DNA of 64,000 nt from Luteimonas wenzhouensis (GTDB lineage Bacteria > Pseudomonadota > Gammaproteobacteria > Xanthomonadales > Xanthomonadaceae), in NCBI RefSeq assembly GCF_007859305.1, contig NZ_VOHE01000009.1:1-64000 (forward strand). Direction: 5' to 3'. The notes beneath the pieces are model-generated. The model did not search any database. It saw only the letters and a list, made by a program, of their open reading frames with translations, and was not told the origin of the DNA. The position numbers and the translations under genes were made by a program. Positions 8,366-17,105 of this stretch are shown in pieces. How positions within the stretch are numbered: position 1 is the first letter of the stretch; every line of letters begins with the position of its first letter.

Positions 8366-8799
8366 CAGCGGCGGATGTCCAGCAGTTCGACCTCGAACAC
8401 CAGCGACGCGCCGGGCGGGATCACCTTGCCGGCGCCGCGCTCGCCGTATCCCAGCCAGGCAGGGATGTACAGCTCGCGCTTGCCGCCCGGCTGCATGCCC
8501 TCCAGGCCTTCGTCCCAGCCGCGGATCACCCGCCCGGTGCCCAGCCGGAACACGAACGGCTGGCCGCGGTCGCGCGAACTGTCGAACTTCGCGCCGCGCC
8601 GGTCCGGCGCCTTCGCGTCGTGCAGCCAGCCGGTGTAGTGGACGGAGACCTCATCGCCGGCCGTCGCCGCCGGGCCGCTGCCCACGACGATGTCCACGCG
8701 CTGCAGTTCAGGGACGTCGCCACCGGTGTACGGCGGCGGCCCGCCGCAGGCCGTGGGCAGCGCGAGCAGGCAGGACGAGAGGAACAGGCGGAACTTCAT
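8365..8799 (-). CDS. FKBP-type peptidyl-prolyl isomerase, lipoprotein
   Basis: A 144-residue predicted lipoprotein (LPTACGG, Cys18) consisting of one FKBP domain: [42 protein letters not shown], and [14 protein letters not shown] with [12 protein letters not shown] at the end. These contain the usual active-site aromatics and Asp. It should catalyse prolyl cis-trans isomerisation in the periplasm, as FkpA/Mip relatives do, but it lacks their N-terminal dimerisation helices. It is translationally coupled to the Imm11-like gene downstream. Confidence 0.9.
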   Translation of the reverse strand: MKFRLFLSSCLLALPTACGGPPPYTGGDVPELQRVDIVVGSGPAATAGDEVSVHYTGWLHDAKAPDRRGAKFDSSRDRGQPFVFRLGTGRVIRGWDEGLEGMQPGGKRELYIPAWLGYGERGAGKVIPPGASLVFEVELLDIRR

Positions 8800-8856
8800 G
8801 GCATGGACACAGGCGCGCGGACGGGGGACAGGATAGCCGCCACGGTCGCCCGGCGG

Positions 8857-9786
8857 TCAGAACGCGACCACGCCCTGCACCCGCAGGTAACGGTACGCGT
8901 ATGCGCCGCTGCCGTCGCCGGCCAGCACCGGCGTGTCGGAGTAGCCCGCGTCCACGCGCAGCCAGGCATCGCGCCAGCGGGGTGTTTCCAGTCCCACTTC
9001 CACCATGCGCGCACGGCGCCACGCATCGTCGGCGTTGCGCTGCCGCCCGATGCCGGCCGCGGCGCGCCACTGGTACCCGCCAACGAAACGCCGCCAGCCC
9101 GCCACGCCCATCGCCTCGCCGTACCACGGCGGCGAGAAATAGTCCGCTTCGTACGGGTGGCTGTTGCGGTGATAGCGGGTGCGCAGCTGCAGGCTGATGC
9201 CCTGGGACGGCACCAGCGCATGCACCAGGGTGCCGCGCAGGTGGGTGCGCAGGTTGCGGCCCGTCCCGAAGTGCTGCGCGCCGCCGAGCAGGGTGGCCGA
9301 CCAGCGCTCGCCCATCGGCAGGTCCACGGTGGCGCCGGCGAAGGTGTGGACCCAGCCGGCGGCCACGCCGCGGCGCGTCTCGAGCGTGTCGCGCTCGATG
9401 AAGACCTCCTTGCGGCGGGCGTCGAGGCTGTGGAGCGAGGCGCGGCCGAGCAGCTCGCTGCCGTTGCTGCCCAGGTCGCCCTGCCAGCGCCACGTGCCCA
9501 GGTCGCCGGCTCCGGACAGGTAGGCGCGGTCCTCATGCCCGTGCCAGCCGTTCCCGGAGAACTCGGCGCGTTCGACCTTCACGCCCCACCAGTGGTCGAG
9601 GTCGCGGTGGGCCAGGTCCCAGCCCAGGGCCAGGCGCCGGGTCTGGTTGCCGTCGGCGTCCGAACTGGCCCAGGCATCGGCGCGCACCGCCTGGCGGTGC
9701 GCACCTTCGCCGGCGACGGCCGGGGCGGCCAGCGCCGCCATCGTCGCGGCGAGCGCAGCGGCGGCGAGGGACGCGACGGGCCTCAT
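8857..9786 (-). CDS. Predicted outer-membrane beta-barrel protein, partner of GT2 glycosyltransferase
   Basis: A 309-residue protein with a signal peptide (about residues 1-25, ending AVAG) and alternating aromatic/hydrophilic strands ending in the C-terminal phenylalanine (GVVAF) typical of outer-membrane barrels. The stretch HRNSHPYEADYFSPPWYGE and the spacing of strands recall the barrel portion of PgaA/BcsC-type polysaccharide export proteins, but the TPR part of those proteins is missing. Its ATG overlaps the stop of the glycosyltransferase gene by four bases (ATGA), so it is likely a secretion pore for that polymer. No family name could be assigned with certainty. Confidence 0.55.
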   Translation of the reverse strand: MRPVASLAAAALAATMAALAAPAVAGEGAHRQAVRADAWASSDADGNQTRRLALGWDLAHRDLDHWWGVKVERAEFSGNGWHGHEDRAYLSGAGDLGTWRWQGDLGSNGSELLGRASLHSLDARRKEVFIERDTLETRRGVAAGWVHTFAGATVDLPMGERWSATLLGGAQHFGTGRNLRTHLRGTLVHALVPSQGISLQLRTRYHRNSHPYEADYFSPPWYGEAMGVAGWRRFVGGYQWRAAAGIGRQRNADDAWRRARMVEVGLETPRWRDAWLRVDAGYSDTPVLAGDGSGAYAYRYLRVQGVVAF

Positions 9787-11210
9787 TTCGTCCCCCAGCT
9801 CTTGCGCAGGCGCAGCAGTTCGGCCGCATAACCCATCACGCACACCGGTTGCAGGATCATGGTGTATCCCAGGGTGTAGAACAGGAAGCCGCCGAGGTTG
9901 CGCCGCACGCGCAGGTTCTGGGCCTGGAACATCCGCTTCTGCGTGCGGAAGATCACCAGGTTCCAGATCGCGGCCAGCGGCAGCACCAGCAGGGTCATCG
10001 GCCCGGCGATCCAGTAGAAGCCGAACAGCGCCAGCACCAGCCCCGGCAGGAACGCCAGGGTGTAGACCAGGTCGAGCGGCAGGAACAGCAGGTTCCACCA
10101 GATGAACAGCGTGGTCATGCGCGGATGGAACAGCAGCCGCCAGTGGCGGCCGAAAGCTTCCATCAGGCCGCGCGACCAGCGCTGGCGCTGGCGTGCGAAC
10201 TGGCGCAGCCGGGTCGGCACCCGGGTGAACAGGCAGGCGTCCTCGCAGTAGCCGATGCGCGCGCCGGTCTCCAGCAGCGCCCACGAGAGCACGATGTCCT
10301 CGCCGACGCATTCGGGCCAGCCGCCGGCCTGCACGAGCGCATCGCGCGTGTACAGCGAGAACGCGCCCTGGGCGACCAGGGTGCCGTGGTACATGCTCTG
10401 CACGCGCTTGACCGCGGCGATGCCGTGGAAGTAGTCCCATTCCTGGCAACGCGCCAGCCAGTTCTCGCGCGAGTTGCGCACCAGCACCGCGCCGGCCACC
10501 GCCACCGTGCCCGGCGGGTCGGACAGGTAGCGCTGGACGATCTTGCGCAGCGCGTCGGGGCGCAGGTAGGAATCACCGTCCACGGTCACCACCAGTTCCT
10601 GCGTGGTTTCGGCCAGGCCGCGATTGAGGGCGCGCGCCTTGCCGCCGTTGCGCGGCTGCGCCAGCACCCGGATCGCCAGGCCCGGGCGCGACAGCTTGCG
10701 TGCGCATTCGCGCGCCAGGGCCAGCGTGCCGTCCGTGGAGCCGTCGTCGATCACCACGACCTCGACGTTGCCCATGTAGTCCTGGCGGGCGAGACTGGCG
10801 AGCGTGTCGCGGACGTTGGCGGCCTCGTTGTAGCAGGCGACCAGGACGCAGACGTCGGGGAGCCGGTCGACGTGGCGCCGGGGCGGACGCCGGTCGACGA
10901 GGATCGATCCGATCAGGAATGCGTTCATGAAGCCCGGCACCCAGGCCACGAACGCGATCACGAACACCGCGGGCCAGACGCCGACGATCGCGGACAGGTC
11001 GTCGAGCCAACGGGTGGACAGGAACACCGACAGGCCCATCCAGGCCAGCGATGCCGCCAGCACCAGGACGAACTTGACGCGCAGCGGCACGTAGAACCGA
11101 CGCTTTGCGTCAGTCGGAACCGGTGCGGGAAGGAGGGTCTGGCGCTGGCAAGGGGGCGGAGCGGAGGCCGCGCCGGAAGCACGGACCGGCGCGGGGAGCG
11201 GTGTATCCAA
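9783..11210 (-). CDS. Processive family-2 glycosyltransferase (PgaC/HmsR-like)
   Basis: A 475-residue membrane glycosyltransferase. Two N-terminal membrane segments (about residues 45-110) precede a GT-A domain with VACYNEAANV, VVIDDGSTDGT, VTVDGDSY (metal-binding DxD), the acceptor GED motif (ECVGEDIVLSW) and the processive signature RQRQRWSRG. C-terminal membrane helices complete the translocation channel. This layout is that of synthases of beta-linked polysaccharides such as poly-N-acetylglucosamine. The sugar specificity cannot be read from the sequence. The only partner is the overlapping barrel gene; no deacetylase (PgaB) or PgaD gene is nearby. A Pro/Ala-rich N-terminal leader of about 30 residues is unusual. 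Confidence 0.8.
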   Translation of the reverse strand: MDTPLPAPVRASGAASAPPPCQRQTLLPAPVPTDAKRRFYVPLRVKFVLVLAASLAWMGLSVFLSTRWLDDLSAIVGVWPAVFVIAFVAWVPGFMNAFLIGSILVDRRPPRRHVDRLPDVCVLVACYNEAANVRDTLASLARQDYMGNVEVVVIDDGSTDGTLALARECARKLSRPGLAIRVLAQPRNGGKARALNRGLAETTQELVVTVDGDSYLRPDALRKIVQRYLSDPPGTVAVAGAVLVRNSRENWLARCQEWDYFHGIAAVKRVQSMYHGTLVAQGAFSLYTRDALVQAGGWPECVGEDIVLSWALLETGARIGYCEDACLFTRVPTRLRQFARQRQRWSRGLMEAFGRHWRLLFHPRMTTLFIWWNLLFLPLDLVYTLAFLPGLVLALFGFYWIAGPMTLLVLPLAAIWNLVIFRTQKRMFQAQNLRVRRNLGGFLFYTLGYTMILQPVCVMGYAAELLRLRKSWGTK

Positions 11211-11414
11211 CTCGTCGCGGAAACGGTAGCCGGGGAGAGCGGGGATTTCGCAATTATCGTGCCAACTGCGTCACCAAATCCAACGTGCGCTGGCTCACGC
11301 TTGACGGAACAGCATGGATCGCAGGACGAAGACCGGCGTGGGCGCGGGCCGCACGACAAGCGGCAGGGCGGGATGATGCGCGGCGGGCCATCCTCACGGG
11401 GGCGAGGCTGTTGC

Positions 11415-11452
11415 GGGCGCCCCGACCCCCCGCGAGCGGGGGGTGGGGGCCT
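11415..11452. repeat. REP-like palindrome, C5-6 GC(G/A)AGC G5-6 type
   Basis: The core CCCCCCGCGAGCGGGGGG (11,426-11,443) is a near-perfect hairpin followed by TGGGGG. It is a single copy of the family that forms arrays at 39.9-40.4 kb, 47.55-47.85 kb and 59.5-59.8 kb. Confidence 0.65.
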
Positions 11453-11568
11453 GGTCGACGGGAGGGGAAGGATGTGGCCGACAGCCGCCGGGAAGGAAGG
11501 GGGACGGGTTCCTGGTGGCCGGTGACCGTTCCCGCGCCCGGGCGGGGGCGCAATCCGGCGGGTGGGGT

Positions 11569-11590
11569 CGCGGCTGAAGCCGCTCCTGCA
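11569..11590 (+). repeat. Short interspersed repeat CGCGGCTGAAGCCGCTCCTGCA
   Basis: This 22-base element, with an internal GCGGCTGAAGCCGC dyad, recurs as two diverged, oppositely oriented copies at 47,847-47,867 and 47,879-47,900. All three lie between genes, beside palindromes of the other repeat family. Confidence 0.55.
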
Positions 11591-11647
11591 GCGGTGGGCC
11601 GGGCCGCCCTGGGGCGTCGGGCGGTGCGGACGCGGGGCGGGGCCGGG

Positions 11648-12427
11648 TCAGCGGCGGTTGCGGTCGCCGACCGAATCGGCGATCAGGCTCGCCACGCCGC
11701 GCGGATCCTCCTGCTGGGCCACGTGGCCGCCGGGGAAGGTGCGGATGGTCCAGCCGCGGGCCTGCGCGTTCTGCCAGCTCCTGTCCTTCTTCGCCCGCTC
11801 CTCGACCGACTGGTCAGCCGGGACGAAGGCCACGTAGGTGACCGGCAGCGCCAGCGCCGCGGGGTTGCGGTAGGACACCGGCTGGCTGAAGCACTTCACC
11901 GAGTGCTTGACGCTGTATGGCGGCTTCGCGCCCGGCTCGACCCACGGCACCTGCATGAAGCCGTCCTTGAACCGGTCAGGATCCATGCCCTGGCCGCCGA
12001 ACAGGTCCCACAGCGACTGCCCGTCTTCGGGCACGGCCGCGTCGAGGAACACCACGTGCTTCAGGCGCTCGGGGATGCGGTCCATCACCCCGGTCACGAC
12101 CATGCCGCCGTAGCTGTGACCGGTGAGCACGACATCGTGCAGGTCCTCGAACAGGATCAGGTTGACCACGTCCTGGATGTGGGTCTCCAGGTCGATCTCC
12201 GGGCTGTTGAGGTGCTCGCGCTCGCCGAGGCCGGTGAGCGTGGCGCGGTAGACGGTGTGCCCGTCGGCGGTGAGGAACTCGCCGGTGCGTTTCCATTCCC
12301 AGCCGCCGGCGGTGGCGCCGTGGACCATCACGAAGGTGTACCTGTCGTCGGCGGCCTGCACGGCCGTGGACAGCAGGGCCAGGAAGGCAAGGACAGGGGC
12401 CAGGAGGCGCATCGGAAGTCGGGTCAT
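11648..12427 (-). CDS. Secreted alpha/beta-hydrolase
   Basis: A 259-residue protein with a signal peptide (ends STAVQA) and an alpha/beta-hydrolase fold. Visible features are HGATAGGWEW (oxyanion region), the nucleophile elbow LTGHSYGGMVV, an acidic residue in FVPADQSVE and the catalytic His in FPGGHVAQQEDP. This matches the salicylate-esterase/hydroxynitrile-lyase-like branch of small hydrolases. The substrate is unknown. An internal in-frame ATG at 12,412 also precedes the signal peptide; the first ATG (12,427) was chosen to include basic residues ahead of the hydrophobic core. Confidence 0.75.
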   Translation of the reverse strand: MTRLPMRLLAPVLAFLALLSTAVQAADDRYTFVMVHGATAGGWEWKRTGEFLTADGHTVYRATLTGLGEREHLNSPEIDLETHIQDVVNLILFEDLHDVVLTGHSYGGMVVTGVMDRIPERLKHVVFLDAAVPEDGQSLWDLFGGQGMDPDRFKDGFMQVPWVEPGAKPPYSVKHSVKCFSQPVSYRNPAALALPVTYVAFVPADQSVEERAKKDRSWQNAQARGWTIRTFPGGHVAQQEDPRGVASLIADSVGDRNRR

Positions 12428-12673
12428 GGTCGCTCGATGGGCGGCGTGCGGGTGCACGGGTCGCCGCCGAGGTTGCCATGTCCGGCGCGGCGAATGGGCT
12501 GCGATTCCACATTCGCCCGCTGCGATGCCGGGGCGGAATGGATGGCCGGCGCCGGGCATGGCGTCCGCGCCCCGGTTGCAGCACCGGGGCGGGGCTTTCT
12601 GGCACGACTTCCGGCATGCGCCGGCGCCCGCCCGTGGTGCTGGAATGGCCGCTCTCGATCCGGGGATCCCCGC

Positions 12674-13816
12674 ATGCGCACCACCCGCCGCGACCTGTTC
12701 AAGCTCGGCGCGCTCGCCGCCGCCTCCGCCGCCCTGCCGGGCCTCGCCGCCGCCTCCGGGTCGGCGCCGGTCGAACGCGCGAAGAAGCCGCTCGACATCC
12801 TGATCCTCGGCGGCACCGGCTTCACCGGGCCGTTCCAGGTCCAGTACGCGCTCGCGCGCGGGCACCGGGTGACCCTGTTCAACCGCGGACGGCGGCCCTC
12901 GCCGGAATGGCCGGGCGAAGTGAAGCAGCTGTCGGGCGACCGCAATACCGGCGACCTCGCCGCCCTGCGCGGCAGGCGCTGGGACGTGTGCATCGACAAC
13001 CCCACCACGCTCCCGTTCTGGGTCCGCGACGCGGGCCAGGTGCTGAAGGACAGCGTCGGCCAGTACATCTTCATCTCGACGATCTCGGTCTATGCCGACG
13101 GCTCCAGGCCCGGCATCGGCGAAGACGCGCCGCTCGCCCCTTACCGGGGCCGCGACGCGATGGCCGAGACCCGCGAGACGCTGGTGGCGGACATCGAGAA
13201 CCTCTACGGGCCGCTCAAGGCGCTGAGCGAGGCGGAGGCGCACAAGCAGTTCGGCGCGCGCACCACGATCATCCGCCCCGGCTACATCGTCGGCCCGCGC
13301 GACGACTCGGACCGCTTCACCTACTGGCCGCGCCGGATCGCCCAGGGCGGCGAGGTGCTGGTGCCCGGCGACGGCCGCGACCCGGTGCAGGTGATCGACG
13401 GGCGCGATCTCGCGGAGTGGACGATCCGCATGGCCGAGAACGGCACCACCGGCACCTTCAATGCCTGCGGGCCGGACTACGCGCTGAGCACCGACGCGAT
13501 GGTGCACGGCTGCCACGCCGTGACCGGGGGAGCGGCGCGCTTCACCCACGTGCCGGCCGACTTCCTCGAGCAGAACGGCGTGGACCTGCCGATCTGGGTC
13601 TCGCGCACGCATCCCAGGTACGGCGGCTACGGCTCGGTGAGCAACGCGCGCGCGATCGCGGCCGGGCTCACGTTCCGCCCGCTGGCCACGACAGTGGCCG
13701 ACCTGCTGGCCTGGTTCGACTCGCTGCCGGCCGAGCGCCAGGCCGCGTTCGGCGCGGGCATCAGCCGCGAGCGCGAGGCCGAGCTGCTGGCGGCGTGGCG
13801 GGCGCAGGGCGCGTAG
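12674..13816 (+). CDS. Tat-exported NAD-dependent epimerase/reductase-like protein
   Basis: A 380-residue protein with a twin-arginine leader (RTTRRDLFKLG...), then an extended-SDR Rossmann domain: LILGGTGFTGPFQ (residues ~43-55), FNRGRR, FISTISVYAD (the Ser of the catalytic set) and later LYGPLKALSE, where a YGxxK-type motif is present (YGPLK). A sugar-binding C-terminal half includes RPGYIVGPRDD. Export of a cofactor-loaded Rossmann enzyme by Tat fits the need to fold in the cytoplasm. The reaction is not predictable; relatives are named NAD-dependent epimerase/dehydratase. It stands alone, divergent from the secreted hydrolase. Confidence 0.75.
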   Translation: MRTTRRDLFKLGALAAASAALPGLAAASGSAPVERAKKPLDILILGGTGFTGPFQVQYALARGHRVTLFNRGRRPSPEWPGEVKQLSGDRNTGDLAALRGRRWDVCIDNPTTLPFWVRDAGQVLKDSVGQYIFISTISVYADGSRPGIGEDAPLAPYRGRDAMAETRETLVADIENLYGPLKALSEAEAHKQFGARTTIIRPGYIVGPRDDSDRFTYWPRRIAQGGEVLVPGDGRDPVQVIDGRDLAEWTIRMAENGTTGTFNACGPDYALSTDAMVHGCHAVTGGAARFTHVPADFLEQNGVDLPIWVSRTHPRYGGYGSVSNARAIAAGLTFRPLATTVADLLAWFDSLPAERQAAFGAGISREREAELLAAWRAQGA

Positions 13817-13835
13817 CCGGGCCGCGGATCGCGGC

Positions 13836-14156
13836 TCAGTAGCCGCGCTGCTTCCCGATCCTGGTGTCGAGCACTGTCCTGAGTTTGTCGCAGGCGCCGC
13901 GGATGGCCTGCTCCATGGTGTCGGCGTCGTGGCTGGTGCCCACCGGGTCGTCGTTTTTCAGGCGCGCCTCCAGCGCACACCGCTTGTCGGCGACGCCGGA
14001 CTTGACCGGGGAGTTGGTGTCTGACAGGAAGACCTCGATCCGGCTCAGTCGGGGGAAGTAGCGGCCGAGCTGCTGTTCGAGCATCGCGTTGACCCGCTCC
14101 TCGAGCGCGTCGGTGCCGTCGATGTGGTTGTCGGTGTTCAACTGGATGATGGGCAT
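13836..14156 (-). CDS. HPF/RaiA-family ribosome-associated protein
   Basis: A 106-residue cytoplasmic protein of the S30AE/sigma-54-modulation family. It shows the conserved start (IQLNTDNHIDGTDAL), a middle RIEVFLSDTN strand and a C-terminal helix AIRGACDKLRTVLDTRI. Family members bind the ribosome and promote hibernation or stress inactivation. It lacks the long C-terminal dimerisation tail of long HPF. This copy is away from rpoN, where the main hpf gene of proteobacteria usually sits, so it may be a second, specialised paralogue. Confidence 0.75.
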   Translation of the reverse strand: MPIIQLNTDNHIDGTDALEERVNAMLEQQLGRYFPRLSRIEVFLSDTNSPVKSGVADKRCALEARLKNDDPVGTSHDADTMEQAIRGACDKLRTVLDTRIGKQRGY

Positions 14157-14244
14157 GGGAGCGTCCGCCTGTGGAAACCGCCCCGATCCTACAGCGCGAG
14201 CGTGAGCGTGCGGTCAGCCGCCGCCGCTCCCGCGCCGTGGCCCC

Positions 14245-14640
14245 TCAACGCCAGCCAGGATGCTTCGTGGCCTGGCCGATCCAGTCGCGCACTTCGGGAG
14301 CGCGGGCTTCGTCCAGCGAGCGGATCTTGACGTAGCGCGACCCCTCGCCCAGGGGCGGGGCGGGATCGAACTTCGCGCCGGCGAAGAACACCAGGTTCAC
14401 CGACACGTCGTAGGCCACCATCTCCATCAGCCAGCCCTTGCCGGGGAGGCCGTAGTAGGCCTTCTTCCATTTCACCCCGTACTCCAGGCCGGGGATGGCA
14501 TCGCGGATCGTCCGGTCCAGGTACGCGAGAATCGGCTGCAGCGCGGGCATCGCCTGCTCCATCCAGTCGGCGATGACCGCGTGGTCATCGACCGGTTCGG
14601 GCGGTCTGCGCGTCGGCTTCTTCGCAGGGGCCTTGGGCAT
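14245..14640 (-). CDS. DUF1801-domain protein
   Basis: A 131-residue protein with the DUF1801 (YdhG-like) pattern: IRDAIPGLEYGVKWKKAYYG (residues ~45-64) followed by strands with NLVFFAGA and YVKIRSLDEA. The Lys/Pro-rich first 20 residues are a linker. The family is widespread and of unknown biochemical function, sometimes linked to metal or iron phenotypes. It is separated from the HPF-like gene by about 90 bases on the same strand. Confidence 0.75.
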   Translation of the reverse strand: MPKAPAKKPTRRPPEPVDDHAVIADWMEQAMPALQPILAYLDRTIRDAIPGLEYGVKWKKAYYGLPGKGWLMEMVAYDVSVNLVFFAGAKFDPAPPLGEGSRYVKIRSLDEARAPEVRDWIGQATKHPGWR

Positions 14641-14722
14641 GGTGGTTCCGCCTCCTCGTGGCAGCGTGCCGCCGATGCTACTGCACCACGCGTCAAGGCC
14701 CGGGCCAGGGCCTGCCGCGCGG

Positions 14723-15982
14723 CTACAGCAGCCGGAAGGCCAGCATCGCGACGATCGTCGGCGGCAGCGCCGCGGCCAGCAGGCCCAACGGGTGCACGGT
14801 CTGGTCCTTGAAATGGCGGCGCACGATGGACATGCCGGCCGGGTTGGGTGCGTTCGCGATCACGGTCAGGCCGCCGCCGGCCACCGCGCCGGCGACCAGC
14901 ATGTACTTGAACTCGTCGCTCAGGCCCTCGACCAGCGAACCGAGGTAGGTCAGGGCGGCGTTGTCGGTGATCGCGGTCAGTGCGGTGGCGCCGAAGAATA
15001 CCGCGTCGCTGCTCATGTCCATCAGCAGCGGCTGCAGCCACCAGCGCTGCTGGCCGCCCAGCACCACCAGGCCGGCGAGGAAAAAGGCCACCAGCAGGCC
15101 TTCGCGCAGGATCAGGCGATCCTGGTACTTGCCGTAGGCGGTGGCCACGCCCATGAACAGCAGGAAGATGCCCATGAACATGGCCGGATGGTGGGCGAAG
15201 ACCACCAGGCCGGCGAGGAACAGCACGTGCAGGATCACCATCGGCAGCGGCACCGCCGGCGTCGGCGTGCCCGACTCGGCCGAGGGCAGCCGGCCCAGCT
15301 CGCGACGGAAGACGAACACCACCACGGCGGCGTTCACCGCCACCGCCAGCGCCGCCTTCCAGCCGAAGTGGGTGAGCATGAACACCATGTCCCAGTTCCA
15401 CTGGCCCGCCACCATCAGCACCGGCGGCGCGGCGAACGGGGTCAGCACGCCGCCGATCGACACGTTCACGAACAGGGTGCCGAGCAGCGCGTACTTGGTC
15501 GTGTTCGACACGTTCACCGCATAGACCCGCCGGGCCAGCAGCATCGCTGCCAGGGTCATGGCCGCCGGCTCGGTGATGAACGACCCCAGCAGTGGCACCA
15601 GCGCCAGCACGCTGAAGCAGAATTCCAGGCCGTTGCGCCACGGCAGCAGCCTTGCGAGCCCATCGACCAGGCGCGCGGCCAGCCACACGATCGGCCGGGT
15701 CCCGGCGATCACCATGATCGCAAACACGAACATCGGCTCGGTGAAGTTGCGCGAATCGACGTAGGCGGCCGCCTCGGACGTGCCGAGCAGCGCCATCATC
15801 GTGAGCACGAACACGATCGCCCAGAACCCGAACACCACCTCGACCTCGGCCAGCAGGTGCCAGATGCCCGAATGCGCAGGCTGGCGCTCGGCCAGGCGGT
15901 GGAAGTACTTGGTGCTGAAGGTGTGCAGGACCGCCAGCGCGAACAGCACGGTGGCGACGAGTTCGATCGGGGTCGGGTTCAA
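14723..15982 (-). CDS. Putative Na+/H+ antiporter
   Basis: A 419-residue polytopic membrane protein with about 11-12 hydrophobic segments, matching the 'putative Na+/H+ antiporter' family (Na_H_antiport_2 type, within the ion-transporter superfamily). Characteristic stretches are SFITEPAAMTLAAMLLARR near residue 140 and ITDNAALTYLGSLVEGLS near residue 340, the paired half-site motifs with acidic and asparagine residues expected to bind the ion. The length is typical. No regulatory partner lies next to it. Confidence 0.75.
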   Translation of the reverse strand: MNPTPIELVATVLFALAVLHTFSTKYFHRLAERQPAHSGIWHLLAEVEVVFGFWAIVFVLTMMALLGTSEAAAYVDSRNFTEPMFVFAIMVIAGTRPIVWLAARLVDGLARLLPWRNGLEFCFSVLALVPLLGSFITEPAAMTLAAMLLARRVYAVNVSNTTKYALLGTLFVNVSIGGVLTPFAAPPVLMVAGQWNWDMVFMLTHFGWKAALAVAVNAAVVVFVFRRELGRLPSAESGTPTPAVPLPMVILHVLFLAGLVVFAHHPAMFMGIFLLFMGVATAYGKYQDRLILREGLLVAFFLAGLVVLGGQQRWWLQPLLMDMSSDAVFFGATALTAITDNAALTYLGSLVEGLSDEFKYMLVAGAVAGGGLTVIANAPNPAGMSIVRRHFKDQTVHPLGLLAAALPPTIVAMLAFRLL

Positions 15983-16263
15983 GGCGGGCCCGGTCAGTGG
16001 AACAGGGGGGCAATGCTACGGCATGGGCCCGACCGGGGGGCCGGCCTGCCACCAAGGTCGAAAACCTGCCCGCGCGGAGCGGGGGCACCGCGACCGGGGT
16101 TCCGGCGCCCGTCACCCGGGTGCGCGCACTCGCGCCGGCCGTGTCCGGCGCATGCCGTGTGCCGATGGCGGCGACGCCGGACGCACCGCGGGCGGATGCG
16201 GCCGGGAGGATCGAAACGGACGGGGTGGCGCGGCCACCGCGGGCCGCGCCACCCGCTGGCGCG

Positions 16264-16899
16264 TCAGCCGACCCTGATCGTGCCGCGCATCACCGACCAG
16301 TGGCCGGGGAAGCTGCAGAAGAACTCGTACGGGCCGTCGCCGCTGATCGCGCTGGCCGGGAAGGTCACCGAAGTGGTGCCGCCACCGCCGACCAGTTCGG
16401 TATGGGCGATCACCCGGGGGTCGTCGGCGGGGACGTAGTGCCCCTCCACGCCGGCAGCGATGCCGTCGGCGGCGACGGCCGCCCGGTCCGAGGCGAGCGA
16501 GATCACCACGTTGTGGCCCATCGCCGCGACCGGCAGCTGGCCGGTGTGGCGCAGGGTGATGGTGAACTCGGTGCACGAGGAGGGCACGGTGATCGAGCCG
16601 ACGTTGTAGCGCATCGCGTCATCGCCCTCGATCGTGGTGGCACAGTTGCTGACCACCGCCTCGCCCGCAGCCTCCGCCGGCGCTGCCGCGGCGGATGGGT
16701 CTGCGGAGGCCGCCGGATCGGTGGCGCCAGCGGCGTCCGTCGCCTGCGTGTCCGCGGTGGCCGGTTCGGCCGGTGCCGTCGGCGAGGGCGCCGGTTTGGC
16801 GGCCGGGGAGGGCGCGGCGGCGGGCGGCGGTGCATCGCCCCCGCAAGCGGCCAGCGCAAGGGCGCAGGCGATTCCCAGGGTGGCGAGTTTCGCGTTCAT
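16264..16899 (-). CDS. azu: Azurin, lipid-anchored form
   Basis: A 211-residue blue-copper protein. The C-terminal ~128 residues are azurin: a disulphide Cys in SNCATTIEG, FTITLRHTGQLPVAAMGHNVV (first His ligand) and FFCSFPGHWSVMRG, which supplies the Cys, His and Met ligands. It carries electrons in the periplasm, for example to peroxidases or nitrite reductase. The N-terminus carries a lipobox (LALAACGG) and about 55 residues of Ala/Pro/Thr-rich linker, so the copper domain is probably tethered to the membrane, unlike the soluble azurins of pseudomonads. Confidence 0.92.
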   Translation of the reverse strand: MNAKLATLGIACALALAACGGDAPPPAAAPSPAAKPAPSPTAPAEPATADTQATDAAGATDPAASADPSAAAAPAEAAGEAVVSNCATTIEGDDAMRYNVGSITVPSSCTEFTITLRHTGQLPVAAMGHNVVISLASDRAAVAADGIAAGVEGHYVPADDPRVIAHTELVGGGGTTSVTFPASAISGDGPYEFFCSFPGHWSVMRGTIRVG

Positions 16900-17105
16900 G
16901 GCGGATCTCCTGTCGAGGGGGGAGGCCGATCATACGCCCCGGCCCGGAAGCGGCCGGTGAGCGTCGGGCGAGCGCGCCGCGACCGCCGCGCGCGGGTTCG
17001 CGCGGCACCTGGCGCCCTGCCGGCCCGCTGGGCGGACGCTCCCGGGCGACGGCGCCGGGCCGCTTTGCGCTACGCTTCGCACCCCCACCGTCCGTGCCTG
17101 CCTCG

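Larger units (their letters stand above)
11211..11647. other. Intergenic region with two repeat elements, no gene
   Basis: No convincing frame or RNA gene is visible. The segment holds a GC-rich palindrome at about 11,415-11,452 and a second, different repeat at 11,569-11,590. It separates the glycosyltransferase start from the end of the hydrolase gene. Confidence 0.5.
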
